From Streptomyces sp. NBC_00670 (GTDB taxonomy: Bacteria; Actinomycetota; Actinomycetes; Streptomycetales; Streptomycetaceae): DNA of 64,000 nt. The position numbers and the translations under genes are program-made. The notes below the pieces were generated by a model, which was not told the origin of the DNA, made no database searches, and was given only the letters and a program-made list of their open reading frames with translations. The DNA lies in contig NZ_CP109017.1 in assembly GCF_036226765.1 (NCBI RefSeq), forward strand, positions 1 to 64,000, in the 5' to 3' direction. Shown piece by piece: positions 31,081 through 40,241 of this stretch (its first letter is position 1; each line of letters begins with the position of its first letter).

Positions 31081-32488
31081 TAGTGCTTCGTTACGTTGAG
31101 TGATCTCGGCTGGTGGTGGGCAGCCTCCCAGGATGAGGCTGGGGGAGGTGGAACGGCTCCGGGGCGAGTTGGCGGGGTTCGTTGCCGATGTGTTCGGGTC
31201 GTTGCCGCGCCGGGATCAGCGGCGGTGGGGCGAGTGTTATCTGCGGGGCCTGATGCTCGACGGCCGGCGCAAGTCGGTCCAGCCGATGGCCGAGCGGCTG
31301 CCGGACGGGAACATGCAGGCCCTGCAGCAGTTCGTGAACCAGTCGCCGTGGGATCCGCTGCCAGTCAGGCAGCGGATCGCTGAGCGGCTGTCCGAGGTGA
31401 TCACTCCTGAGGTGTGGGTGATCGACGACGTGTCGTTCCCCAAGTGCGGCAAGGCGTCGGCCGGGGTGGCCCGCCAATACTGCGGAGCGGTCGGCAAACG
31501 CGCGAACTGCCAGGTCGCGGTCAGCGTCCATGCCGCCACCGACACCGCGTCCTGCCCGCTGAACTGGGAGTTGTATCTGCCGCGCGAGTGGACGGACGAA
31601 CCGGACCGCTGCCGCCGGGCCGGAGTCCCCGACGACGTCGTCCACCAGGAGAAGTGGCGTCTCGCGCTCGGCCTGCTCGACAGCCTGACCGACTGGCGGT
31701 TGAAGGCGCCGGTCGTGGTCGCCGACGCCGGCTACGGCGTCAGCACCCCCTTCCGCCTCGGCCTCGAGAAGCGAGGACTGTCCTACGTCCTCGCGCTGAC
31801 CGGCAAGGAAGTCGCCCACCCGGAGGAGGTCGAGCCGCACCAGCCCGTCTACGGCGGGCTCGGACCGCCGACCCTGCCCCGCTACCGCACCCCACCCCGA
31901 GCCGTTTCCGCCCTTGCGGCGCGGGCCAGTGCCAGCCGGTTCACCGAGGTGACCTGGAGGCAGGGCAGCAAAGGCGCGATGACCTCACGGTTCGCGGTGC
32001 TGACAGTGCGGCCCGCGGGCAAGCAATGCCTGGCCGCTGCCCAGGAGGCGGGCGGCGGCCGCAACCACTGGAACGGAGTCCTGCCCTCCCAGACCCTGCT
32101 GGTCGAATGGCCGGACGGCCAGGACGCTCCGACCGGCTACTGGATATCAAACCTGCCCGCCACCACCCCGGTCGCTGACCTGGTGCGGTGGGCGAAGATG
32201 CGCTGGCGCATCGAGCACGACTACCGCGAGCTCAAGCACGGACTCGGGCTGGACCACTTCGAAGGCCGCGCCTGGCGCGGCTGGCACCACCACGTCACCC
32301 TCGTCACCGCCGCCCAGGCCTTCCTCACCCTCCGGCGGCTCGACCCAAAAGCCCACATGCCGGCCTGACCCTCTACCAGGTCCTCGATGTCCTCCAGGAC
32401 CTGCTGAGGTGCTGGACCGGCACCTGCACCACCTGCGGTCGACCACTCACCACACGCAGAATCAGACCCAGAACCTAACGAAGCACTA
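31081..32488 (+). mobile_element. IS701-type insertion sequence with CTAG target duplication
   Basis: The terminal inverted repeat is TAGTGCTTCGTTA on the left (31081-31093) and its complement TAACGAAGCACTA on the right (32476-32488). CTAG lies immediately outside both ends (31077-31080 and 32489-32492), a 4-bp target duplication as known for IS701-like elements in Streptomyces. One intact transposase gene is inside. The element is inserted directly upstream of the TIGR02391 gene. Confidence 0.92.
31133..32368 (+). CDS. IS701-family transposase
   Basis: The product has 411 residues from the ATG at 31133. The DDE residues are Asp in VWVIDDVSFPKCGK, Asp in VVVADAGYGV and Glu in RIEHDYRELKHGLGLDHFEGR. 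The last block is a signature of IS701/IS4-like proteins. The frame is intact. An upstream ATA-type start in the same frame would only add residues from the inverted repeat. Confidence 0.93.
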   Translation: MRLGEVERLRGELAGFVADVFGSLPRRDQRRWGECYLRGLMLDGRRKSVQPMAERLPDGNMQALQQFVNQSPWDPLPVRQRIAERLSEVITPEVWVIDDVSFPKCGKASAGVARQYCGAVGKRANCQVAVSVHAATDTASCPLNWELYLPREWTDEPDRCRRAGVPDDVVHQEKWRLALGLLDSLTDWRLKAPVVVADAGYGVSTPFRLGLEKRGLSYVLALTGKEVAHPEEVEPHQPVYGGLGPPTLPRYRTPPRAVSALAARASASRFTEVTWRQGSKGAMTSRFAVLTVRPAGKQCLAAAQEAGGGRNHWNGVLPSQTLLVEWPDGQDAPTGYWISNLPATTPVADLVRWAKMRWRIEHDYRELKHGLGLDHFEGRAWRGWHHHVTLVTAAQAFLTLRRLDPKAHMPA

Positions 32489-32540
32489 CTAGGAGCGGAG
32501 TCTGACACTCCCTGCCCGCAGGCTCGGCAAAGCCGGGAGC

Positions 32541-32585
32541 AGCAGCAAGGGCCCAAACCCAGAAGCAGTTCGGGCCCTTGCTGCT
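32541..32585. terminator. Hairpin terminator downstream of tpg
   Basis: AGCAGCAAGGGCCC (32541-32554) and GGGCCCTTGCTGCT (32572-32585) form a perfect 14-bp stem with a 17-base loop, just after the tpg stop codon. It most likely ends the tap-tpg transcript. Confidence 0.85.
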
Positions 32586-32592
32586 GGGAGAT

Positions 32593-33150
32593 CTACAGGT
32601 CGAATTCGATGTGCTCGATGTCAGTGAAGCGGACCTCTTCCAGGCTGCCGGCGCGGCGTCCGCCGTCCTGGAAGTAGACCTCCTTGAGTGCTTCGGCGGC
32701 GATTTCCTGCAGGCGCTGGTCGGTGGCGCCCTGCTGCTGGGCGTCGAAGAGGCGGGCGGCATACTGCGGCGGCAGCGCGACGGTGAGGTGCCGGAGACGG
32801 GCGTCGTCGGTCGTGCCCACGGGGGCGATGTAGCCGATCCGGGCGCGGGTGTCGATGATGATGCCGCCGGTTGTCGCCGCCTTCTCGCGGGCCTTCGCCC
32901 GGATCTGCGGCTGCCAGCGGGCCTTCACCTCGCGCTCCAGGCGTGCGGCGAGGTCCGGGCGGGGCTTTTTGATCTGGTCCTTCACGTACCGTTCGACGGT
33001 GCGCTGGGAGATGCGCAGCATCTGGGCGACCTGCTTGGTGCCCTTGAGCTGCTTGACCAGGTACCGCATCTGCGCGGGTGCGCTCTTGGGTGCCGGACGG
33101 GTGAAGGCCTTCTGTACCGCGGCGTCCAGGCCGTCCCCGAACAGGCTCAT
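32593..33150 (-). CDS. tpg: Telomere terminal protein Tpg
   Basis: At 185 residues it has the normal length for Tpg. It opens with MSLFGDGLDAAVQKAF, followed by RYLVKQLKGTKQVAQMLRIS and a helix-turn-helix (QRTVERYVKDQ). GGIIIDTRARIGYIAPVGTTDDAR and ALPPQYAARLFDAQQQGA follow. All of these are hallmark segments of Streptomyces Tpg. Tpg is covalently attached to the 5' ends of linear replicons and primes synthesis of the last stretch of the telomere. It is the second gene of a tap-tpg operon, 12 bases after tap, and is followed by a terminator. Confidence 0.95.
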   Translation of the reverse strand: MSLFGDGLDAAVQKAFTRPAPKSAPAQMRYLVKQLKGTKQVAQMLRISQRTVERYVKDQIKKPRPDLAARLEREVKARWQPQIRAKAREKAATTGGIIIDTRARIGYIAPVGTTDDARLRHLTVALPPQYAARLFDAQQQGATDQRLQEIAAEALKEVYFQDGGRRAGSLEEVRFTDIEHIEFDL

Positions 33151-33162
33151 CGTCGCCCTCTC

Positions 33163-35382
33163 CTACTCTCCGTTGTCGACGTCGGTGACGGTGCCGTCCT
33201 TGATGTAGCGGGCGAGGTTGAGCTCGGGGGCGTTGAACCGTTCGCGGACCCCTTCGCCCCACAGGACGGTCTGGGTGCCCTCATGCTTGACGAGGCCCGG
33301 GTTGATGCCGAGCTTGAAGCCGCCGGGCAGCGGCTTGCCGTCCCGGTAGGGCAGGAAGTCCAGCGGCAATTCGCCGTTGGCCGCGTACACGACGCAGTCG
33401 GACAGGATTGCCACCGGGTACTGCCCGGTGAATGCCGCGTGCTTGACGATCTTGCGGTGCAGGTTGATCCGCGTGCGGGAGATGACCGCAGCGCGGATGT
33501 CCGGCCGCCACGTCGGCCGCTCCAGCGCCCGCCACCGCTCGCCGGGCCGCCAGCCCTCACCACGCGACCGCTCGCGCAGCTTGCCCAGGCCGCCCTTGAC
33601 CGTCGCCTTGATCGCCGAAACGACAATCGCCAGCTGCGGGTCGCGCTCCTTGTAGCCGTCCATGGCCGCGAGGAAGTCGGCCGGCTCCATGTCGGCGTGC
33701 ACGCCGAGGTCGGCCATCGTGGCGAGGTAGGCGTCGCGCAGCCGATTGTACCAGCCGTCCAGGTAGCGGCCGTTCTCGTACCGCACGTACGCCTCGATCG
33801 GCGCGACGTCGTAGCCCAGCTCCATCGCGTAGGCGACGGTGGGCGTGGCGTACCAGGCCGGGCCCTCGGGACGGTCACCCTTCGGGGTGAACGGGCTGGG
33901 CAGCAGACTCGCGTCCAGGTCGACCCACTTGTCTTTGGCGACCTTCACCCTCGCCAGGTCGACGTGGGACAGATCGACCAGCCAGGAGCCGGGCAGCTTC
34001 GGGTCGAAGACCGGTGCCCTGACGTGCGTCGGCGCTCCGAGGCCGACGGCCAGGCCGTTGGCTCCGGCGGCGAAGGCCATGTTGACGTCGATGCCGACCA
34101 GGTGCCGCAGGGCGCATTCGGCGTCCGTCATCGGCCGCGCCCAGTCGTATGCCTCCTCGAACAGTTTCTCCGCCAGGCCGCGGACGTGGAAGCGTGGCAG
34201 GTCCGCCAGGAGCGGGTGCCCGTCGGGTGCCTCGCACGGGGCGCAGTCCACTGGGTCCTTGCCCAGGCTGCCGGGGTTGTACTCGGAGTGCCGCTTGCCG
34301 TCGGCGTCAGGCTCGGAGGCGCGGGTCGGTGGGTGCAGCGCGGTCATCAGCTCCAGGCCGGTGACGGCGGTGGAGCCGCGCGGCGTCATCACCCGCGACG
34401 CGTACACGCCCAGCACGCGGGCGAGGTCCGCTGGCGGAAGCTGCCCGGCCTCGCCCCAGTGGCGGGAATCAAGCGCGTGCCACGACGGGATGCACAGCTG
34501 CACGCACTGCCGGTCCGAGCCCTGCGCGGGGCGGTAGATCCGCGCCCACGGCCCGAACCCGCGCTTCGTCAGCTTCCAGTCGGCGCGCGCCAGCTGCTTG
34601 ACGACCTTGTGGCCCTCGGAGATCCGCCCGGCGAGCCGCTCCTCATCTGTGAGGGCGGCCGGCAGGCCGTAGCGGTGCAGCGCGGCCTCGGTGAGTACGA
34701 GCAGCGGGTCGGCGTCCTTGCCGGGGCCGGACAGTTTCGGCTGCCCGAGCTTCGCTTCCTTCAGCGTCCAGTCCACCAGGGACGGGAGGGACTTGGCGGG
34801 CACGTCCAGGACCAGGCCGCCGGTGCAGTACGCGAGGACCTGGCCGTCGGTGTCGACGTCGACGACGGCGAGCGGTCCGTTCTCGAAGCGCGGATCGGTA
34901 CCGCCCGCCGGGGTTCTGGCCGGGGACGCCTTTCGCGCGCCCGGGCGGCGCGACGTCGACGTGCTCCTGGAGGTACGCGCCGGGGGCGGCGCGGCCTGCT
35001 CCGCAGCAGCGGGGGCGGGGATGGTCTGGGTGTTCTCGCGTTCAGTCACGGCCGCAGCCTCGGAGGCCGGGGCTGTGGACAGAGTCCGCGATTCGGCCGG
35101 GGTCGGCTCGCCGGTGAAGGCGGCCGGGGCGGCGGGCGCGGGGTAGAGCTCGGCCAGCTTGTTCAGCAGCCGCGCGTACGCCTCACGCTCCGGGCCGCGT
35201 GGCTCGGTCGGCTTCTTCAGCGACTCCCAGCCGGACACCGTTGCCCGGCGCACCTTCAGCGCGGCGGCCACGTCGTCCAGCGTCAGCCCGTGGGCCTGGC
35301 GCAGCCGCTTGCGCTCCTCCGCCGGCGGCAGCGGAGCGCGGGACGCCACCAGCGCGTCGACTGCGTCGAACAACTCGGACAT
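33163..35382 (-). CDS. tap: Telomere-associated protein Tap
   Basis: At 739 residues it has the length usual for Tap. The N-terminus has an XRE-like helix-turn-helix (LTLDDVAAALKVRRATVSGWE, about 31-51), then a Pro/Ala/Thr-rich linker (about 80-160). The long C-terminal region has the pattern TEAALHRYGLP...RLAGRISEGHKV...KRGFGPWARIYRP that is known from Tap proteins. Tap binds telomere single strands and recruits Tpg. The ATG at 35382 follows AGGAGGTGTTTC; longer frames upstream lack this. The tap-tpg order on one transcript is the standard one. Confidence 0.93.
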   Translation of the reverse strand: MSELFDAVDALVASRAPLPPAEERKRLRQAHGLTLDDVAAALKVRRATVSGWESLKKPTEPRGPEREAYARLLNKLAELYPAPAAPAAFTGEPTPAESRTLSTAPASEAAAVTERENTQTIPAPAAAEQAAPPPARTSRSTSTSRRPGARKASPARTPAGGTDPRFENGPLAVVDVDTDGQVLAYCTGGLVLDVPAKSLPSLVDWTLKEAKLGQPKLSGPGKDADPLLVLTEAALHRYGLPAALTDEERLAGRISEGHKVVKQLARADWKLTKRGFGPWARIYRPAQGSDRQCVQLCIPSWHALDSRHWGEAGQLPPADLARVLGVYASRVMTPRGSTAVTGLELMTALHPPTRASEPDADGKRHSEYNPGSLGKDPVDCAPCEAPDGHPLLADLPRFHVRGLAEKLFEEAYDWARPMTDAECALRHLVGIDVNMAFAAGANGLAVGLGAPTHVRAPVFDPKLPGSWLVDLSHVDLARVKVAKDKWVDLDASLLPSPFTPKGDRPEGPAWYATPTVAYAMELGYDVAPIEAYVRYENGRYLDGWYNRLRDAYLATMADLGVHADMEPADFLAAMDGYKERDPQLAIVVSAIKATVKGGLGKLRERSRGEGWRPGERWRALERPTWRPDIRAAVISRTRINLHRKIVKHAAFTGQYPVAILSDCVVYAANGELPLDFLPYRDGKPLPGGFKLGINPGLVKHEGTQTVLWGEGVRERFNAPELNLARYIKDGTVTDVDNGE

Positions 35383-35588
35383 GAAACACCTCCTGACCGG
35401 CACCCTACCCCCTGAACCGTACTGTCGGCGTAACTTTCGCGTACTAATACCGTACGGATGCCGCACGAATGCGTTTGGGTGGCGGCAAGACGGGCCCTGG
35501 CCAGGGAAGGGCTGGAAACCATCGCGTCGTGAGCGCTCTTTCTGGGGAGATTCGATCGGTCGCACGCTCTGAGTAGCCAGGGGGTCAC

Positions 35589-36557
35589 GTGGGGTGGAGA
35601 GACGCTTTCGGCGACGCGATGAAGGAACTGACGGCGATACGGAAGCAACTGGAACGCCTTGACGATCCGACGGTGGGGCTGACGGCACTGCACGGTGAGG
35701 TCACCCAAAGCCGCCTGAAGATCCTGGAAAAGATCGAGGGGGGCGTCACCGGACTGCGCGAGGAAAACCGGGAGGTCCGTCGGCGCCAGGACCGGATGAT
35801 CAGCGACCTGAACGAGACACGGGGCGAGCTTCGGGAACTGCTGGACCTGGTCGGCGTCCTTCGCCCCCTCGCGCTGGCGGAGAAGGGTGGCGAGGGTGCG
35901 CAGGTAGGTCCCGAGGAGATCGCACCGCCGCCGGAGCCCGGGGCGGAGACCGACTACGGCTCCCGCGATCCCGCCGCGGCGCACCCGGCCGTCTCATCGG
36001 ACACCGACTCCCAGGGGGGAACCGTGGAGAACACTGAGCGCCGGCCGCAGCACGAGGCCGGGATCCAGGAGGAGGAACTCTCTCTCAAGAGCGCCATCGA
36101 GGCCGCTTACCAGGGGAAAGGCAGTTCCCACGCCCACCTTTCCGGTGCCGTGCCACAGGCATCGGCCAGCGCGGAGGATCCGCAAGTCGGCCACGGTGTC
36201 CTGCTGCTGAGGGCCGCCGGCGTGGCCTCCGCGGAACTGATCGCGCACCGCGACACCTGGGAGTGGCTCGCCGCCCTGGCCGTCGACCACAGCCACTTCC
36301 GCACCCCACCTGCCGTGGAGGACTTCAAGGAGGGCCGCGTACGGACCGTCCTGTCCGGACGCTCCCTCATCGCCCTGCTGATCGAGCTGTGGAACACCCG
36401 CTCCACCGCTACCCCTCTGGAAGGTGACTGGGCCATGGCCGTGACCTCCTACAACCGCATCGCATCCGAACTCGCGGACATCGCCGGACAAGGCGAGACC
36501 ATTCGCATCGTCCTGGACGACGGCCTCCGCCACGAACCCCACGAGGACGGCGCCTGA
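35589..36557 (+). CDS. Hypothetical coiled-coil protein next to tap
   Basis: The product has 322 residues with a GTG start at 35589. Residues 5-95 are a heptad-rich coiled coil. A Pro/Glu-rich linker (about 110-170) follows, then a helical C-terminal domain (SGAVPQ...VLLLRAAGVASAELIAHRDTWEWLAAL). It is transcribed divergently from tap. No family with known function is recognised; a role in plasmid maintenance is only suggested by place. Confidence 0.65.
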   Translation: MGWRDAFGDAMKELTAIRKQLERLDDPTVGLTALHGEVTQSRLKILEKIEGGVTGLREENREVRRRQDRMISDLNETRGELRELLDLVGVLRPLALAEKGGEGAQVGPEEIAPPPEPGAETDYGSRDPAAAHPAVSSDTDSQGGTVENTERRPQHEAGIQEEELSLKSAIEAAYQGKGSSHAHLSGAVPQASASAEDPQVGHGVLLLRAAGVASAELIAHRDTWEWLAALAVDHSHFRTPPAVEDFKEGRVRTVLSGRSLIALLIELWNTRSTATPLEGDWAMAVTSYNRIASELADIAGQGETIRIVLDDGLRHEPHEDGA

Positions 36558-37189
36558 TCAGCACTGCCTGCCGACGAACAGACGATGGCCGCCCGCATCG
36601 ACCCGGGCAGCCATCGTGTGGCCCCTCCTCATACCGCCTGCGGACCAGAACGTCGACGAACAACAGCCCGGCGCCCACCAGCAGCTTGCCTGCGGGGGTG
36701 CCGGACGAATCCCTGCTGGACTACACGGAGTTCTGGCCCTTGTCGCTGCCCTCGGTGCCGTAGCCCTTGCCAGGCGGCGACGGCGTAGCGCAGGTAGGGA
36801 TAGCGGCTGGCGTCACGGCGCCAGGGGTCGCCCGCGGTGCCGGGCGGCCGACCGTCCGCGACCACGAGCCGGGTGGCGGCATCGATGACGACTTGATGGT
36901 TGGTCGAGTACCTGTAGTCCTTCGACTACTCGGCGATCGTGTGGTCACGCATGGGCACCAGAGTCCCGTCCACGATGAGTACCGCGTCCTTGCGGAACCG
37001 CAGGCGGGGCCCGAGTGCGAGCAACGGCCCAGATGATCGATGATGCGGTCGGCTGCGGACTTCGATACGCAGGACGCGGCTGGAACGGGACGGTCGGGAT
37101 CCGGCCGAGGCCGGCCGTCCACCAGACAGACGGTCCTGTTCAAGATCAGGCGTGCCGCGGCGTCTTACGCCCGAGCGGCTGTCGCACCC
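36558..37189 (-). pseudogene. Broken IS5-type transposase remnant
   Basis: Pieces of an IS5/IS1647-like transposase are readable on the minus strand: AVLIVDGTLVPMRDHTIAE, an in-frame stop (about 36926), then SKDYRYSTNHQVVIDAATRL and VADGRPPGTAGD. Further frameshifts follow. Only the part around the first catalytic Asp remains recognisable. There are no intact ends. Confidence 0.7.
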
Positions 37190-38272
37190 TCAAGATCGCG
37201 CTCCTCCCTCATCCGCGTTGCCTGGACCGGCCGCGTGCTGGCGGTTGGTGTCGTGGATTCCCCTTCCGCGGGCGAAGATCCAGTGCAGGTCTCCCGAGTC
37301 TGGGCAGGCCTGCCATGACCTGAGCAGCCCGGCTGCTGCCAGTTGGTCGAGCAGGACGGGGAGTTGCGCGAGCGGGATGCCACAGGCGCGCGCCATCTGG
37401 TCGAGCTCGCTCAGTCCGCTGCCGGCTTGCGGGTCGGTGTGCGCCGCGAGGTAGGCGCTCGCCAGTTGCGGCAGCGGTCCGAGTGTTCCTGCTGTCGAGG
37501 AGGAGCTGGCGCGCAGTGCCCAGTCCGCGGCACGCATCCGGTCGGGGCGGGCCGGCGCTTGGCCGAGCAGCGCGGCGTCAAGTAGTTCGGCAACGACCTC
37601 GTTGGCTGCGTTCGCGGGGATGATGCGCAGCCATCGCGCGTGCTCCAGCTCGCGCCATGGGTCCTGGACGGCGTGGAGGCGGAGGCTGCGCAGCACGCCG
37701 TTGGGCAGCCGGATGTTCATTTTGGTGTTCATGCGGAGCGCGCATTGCAGCGCGAGCAGGCGTGCAGCGGCCGAGGTGCCTGGTGGAAGGGCTGCGGCCA
37801 GGTAGCTGAGGATTTCACGTACCCGGGTCTGTTCGCCGGGTTCCTTGGGGCGGCGTTTGTGCCGCCGGGCGGTTGTCGGGTGCAGGGGTAGGCGGGGGAG
37901 GACGGTGTCGGGCACTACGGCGGCCTGTGCTGTTGCTGCGGCGCAGGCACTGCAGGCGTCGGCGAGCCGCCATAGTCGTCCGCCCCTTTCGCGTGCGAGG
38001 AGGAGGCGGATGGGGCCGGCGCAGCCGCGGTGGCGGGGGTGCCAGTGGCAGCCGCGTTCATGACATTGGCAGATCCGTAGGTGTGGGGGGAGAGGGTTGC
38101 CGCGTGCGTGGCGTGCGAGGTGGGCGAGGGCGGCCGCGCGGGCGGAGGCTGCGGTGATCTTCCCGTTGCCGTGCGGGCATTGCCGGCATACGAGAGCAAG
38201 CCCGCCGGCGTGCGGGCGCAGTTCCACGGTCCAGGTGCGTGGTGTCGTCGGACATGCTGGGCGCAGCCTCAT
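37190..38272 (-). CDS. Plasmid-type hypothetical protein with Cys/His cluster
   Basis: The product has about 360 residues. The ATG at 38272 follows AAGGAGGAACACGCGCCC. The N-terminal 120 residues contain several Cys/His pairs (CRQCPHG, CQCHERGCHWHPRHRGC, CSAC) likely to bind zinc. The C-terminal half is helical and ends in a winged-helix-like segment (LDQMARACGIPLAQLPVLLDQLAAAGLL). It is transcribed away from the XRE regulator at 38439, with shared candidate operators between. Proteins of this kind recur on Streptomyces plasmids; the role is unknown. Confidence 0.65.
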   Translation of the reverse strand: MRLRPACPTTPRTWTVELRPHAGGLALVCRQCPHGNGKITAASARAAALAHLARHARGNPLPPHLRICQCHERGCHWHPRHRGCAGPIRLLLARERGGRLWRLADACSACAAATAQAAVVPDTVLPRLPLHPTTARRHKRRPKEPGEQTRVREILSYLAAALPPGTSAAARLLALQCALRMNTKMNIRLPNGVLRSLRLHAVQDPWRELEHARWLRIIPANAANEVVAELLDAALLGQAPARPDRMRAADWALRASSSSTAGTLGPLPQLASAYLAAHTDPQAGSGLSELDQMARACGIPLAQLPVLLDQLAAAGLLRSWQACPDSGDLHWIFARGRGIHDTNRQHAAGPGNADEGGARS

Positions 38273-38342
38273 GGGCGCGTGTTCCTCCTTGTCGCTTCCG
38301 CGCCGGTCCCGTTCTTGGGTGGGGGGACGGCCGCCAACCGTA

Positions 38343-38424
38343 GTGCAGACGTCTGCCCTCTCGCGGGCGCCGCCACCTGGGAAAATAGGGCAGAGGTATG
38401 CACTGGCAGTGCAGGGGTCTGCAC
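38343..38424. promoter_or_regulatory. Three copies of a GTGCAG-n3-TCTGCAC operator
   Basis: GTGCAGacgTCTGCCC at 38343-38358, GGGCAGaggTATGCAC at 38388-38403 and GTGCAGgggTCTGCAC at 38409-38424 are copies of one palindromic site. They lie in the divergent promoter region between 37190-38272 and the small XRE regulator that starts at 38439. Autoregulation by that XRE protein is the obvious reading. Confidence 0.7.
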
Positions 38425-38438
38425 CGTCGGATGGACGG

Positions 38439-38702
38439 GTGACGATCTTGCCGCCCGATCCGGACCTCACTGCGCTGCGGTTCGAACTCGCGCGCCTGCG
38501 GGCCGCGCGAGGGTGGAGCTATGACGAGCTTGCCTCCCGTAGCGGCCTGGCCAGGCGCACCGTCATCGAGATCGAGCAGGGCCGCACCATCGGCACGCTG
38601 AAGACCTGGCACGCTCTCGCCCATGCCCTTGACACCCCGCTCGACGAGCTCTTCAGCACTCTGTGCCGCGGGCACGACTTGCCCGGCCCCGCCCAAGACT
38701 GA
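38439..38702 (+). CDS. Small XRE-family helix-turn-helix regulator
   Basis: The product has 87 residues with a GTG start at 38439. The compact XRE domain has helix 2 in SYDELASRSGL and helix 3 in ARRTVIEIEQGR, then an LKTWHALAHALDTPLDEL tail as in many plasmid regulators. It is preceded by three matching palindromes in the divergent promoter region. Control of itself and of the divergent gene is likely. Confidence 0.85.
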   Translation: MTILPPDPDLTALRFELARLRAARGWSYDELASRSGLARRTVIEIEQGRTIGTLKTWHALAHALDTPLDELFSTLCRGHDLPGPAQD

Positions 38703-38862
38703 CTCCCCGTCCGAGCGCCAGTCGCAGATCACCCGAACCAGCGAGGCTGTCTCGAACACATGATCAAGCGTTCGAACTCCAGTCGCGCCGTATGAGGCTG
38801 ACCGGGCGATCCGGCAGAGCGGCTGCCGCGGGTCCGGCGTGTTGGCTGGCAGGTTCGCCCGC

Positions 38863-39759
38863 ATGTGCCCCACACCTGATCCCCCGGCCCGGCACTGGGA
38901 CGGAAGCCCCCTCGCCCACCGCGTGCGCCGTTCCCTGCGCGTATCCCCCGACGGCGTCAGCCGGCTGCTGCGCTGTGGCCAGGGTGACCGGTGCCGCGAG
39001 TGCGGCAACCGGATCGAGTGGTACCACCGCGGCGCTCAGCGGCCCGTCCGCCTTCATCCGCACGAGCTTCCGGCCGCCCGGGTGCCCTCCGTGTGCCGCT
39101 GGCATGTCAGCTCCGGTGTTGCCTGGCCGGGTGGAGATGGCAGCAGCTGGTGCCGTCTGCCGCACGCCGTCGTCTGTCCCGCCCGCGACACTCCCCCGCC
39201 GCCTCCCGAGCTGACCGGGCTGCGCCGGTCGCTGGCCGTGAACACCCGCCGTCTGATCGACGCCGGCGCCTTCACCCCTCCCCCGGCCTCCTCAGAGAGC
39301 CCGGCGCCCCAGCGAGGGGACTCGGCGGCCTGCCGCCCGGCCCGCCCTGTCGTGCAGCTGCTGTACGTGCGCTACCTCGCCGCCCGCCCGGTGGACGAGA
39401 TCCAGTGCATCGCCCAGACCCGGCGCCGGCACCGCTGCACCAATACCCTGCTCTCCCCCGATGCCCCGGCCGGCATCTGGAGGCTGGTCCCGGCCACTGC
39501 GAGGAGCGGGCAGCTGGCCCTGCCCGCCGCGGTCATGGCCGTCTACGACCTCAGCGGCCTCCCGTACGCCGAGCAGCTGCGCTGGCGGGCCCAGCGCTGC
39601 CTGCAGCACGCCGCCATCCCCTCGGCCGCCGACCTAGCGGTGGCCGACTGGGAGCCCTTCGACCCTCTGGCCCACCACGAGCACATTCACAACCGCCTTC
39701 CAGCCCGCCCCCGACGCCCAGGCCCCACGGGCAGGGCACATGAGGCAGGTGGCCCATGA
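38863..39759 (+). CDS. DUF6083-type protein
   Basis: The product has 298 residues from the ATG at 38863. The segment MCPTPDPPARHWDGSPLAHR and the run CRECGNRIEWYHR...VRLHPHELP...CRWHV...WCRLPH are typical of DUF6083 proteins of Streptomyces plasmids. Two Cys/His groups probably bind zinc. Its stop overlaps the start of the next short frame (ATGA at 39756). The function of the family is unknown. Confidence 0.75.
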   Translation: MCPTPDPPARHWDGSPLAHRVRRSLRVSPDGVSRLLRCGQGDRCRECGNRIEWYHRGAQRPVRLHPHELPAARVPSVCRWHVSSGVAWPGGDGSSWCRLPHAVVCPARDTPPPPPELTGLRRSLAVNTRRLIDAGAFTPPPASSESPAPQRGDSAACRPARPVVQLLYVRYLAARPVDEIQCIAQTRRRHRCTNTLLSPDAPAGIWRLVPATARSGQLALPAAVMAVYDLSGLPYAEQLRWRAQRCLQHAAIPSAADLAVADWEPFDPLAHHEHIHNRLPARPRRPGPTGRAHEAGGP

Positions 39760-39956
39760 CGCCCTTCCACGCCCTCGAGCTCACCCTGCCCAGGCCCGCC
39801 GCCCGCACGGGGCTTCGGCGCGCCCGGGCAAGCGTCCGGCCGGCCGCCAACGCGGACCGTACCCGGCTGATGGCGGTGCAGAGCCCACGCAGCCTGGGCA
39901 GTGCCCTGCACGTGCCGCGGCACCAACGGGGTACGGCGCGCCGATCGGCATCCTGA
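39756..39956 (+). CDS. Possible short ORF coupled to the DUF6083 gene
   Basis: The frame has 66 codons whose ATG overlaps the stop codon before it. The composition is rich in Arg, Ala and Pro and the protein has no motif. The region 39957-40200 in a neighbouring frame looks protein-like (NRVLVNIAFGPSSRCG), so the two may be pieces of one damaged gene. Confidence 0.3.
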   Translation: MTPFHALELTLPRPAARTGLRRARASVRPAANADRTRLMAVQSPRSLGSALHVPRHQRGTARRSAS

Positions 39957-40241
39957 CCACGCACTACCCCAACCGGTGCAACCGGGTTCTGGTCAACATC
40001 GCCTTCGGCCCCTCGAGCCGATGCGGCCTCCGCCGGGCCGCATCGGCCCTGGGCAGCGGCCGCAGGATGTGCTCAGCCAAGTGCGTGGCCGCGGACCGTG
40101 CCCAGCATGAGCTGGAACGCGCCCGGCGCCCGGAGAACCGGCTCGAGAGCCTGATCGCCCACCCCACCATCGAAGAAGTCCTGGTCTTCACGGCCCGATT
40201 CCTGCCCCTTCCGATGCTTTTTCCTCCTTTTCGCGGAGTTC

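Noticed and set aside
32578-35415. 945-codon plus-strand frame over tap and tpg
   Set aside because: Antisense to tap and tpg, whose identity and lengths are clear.
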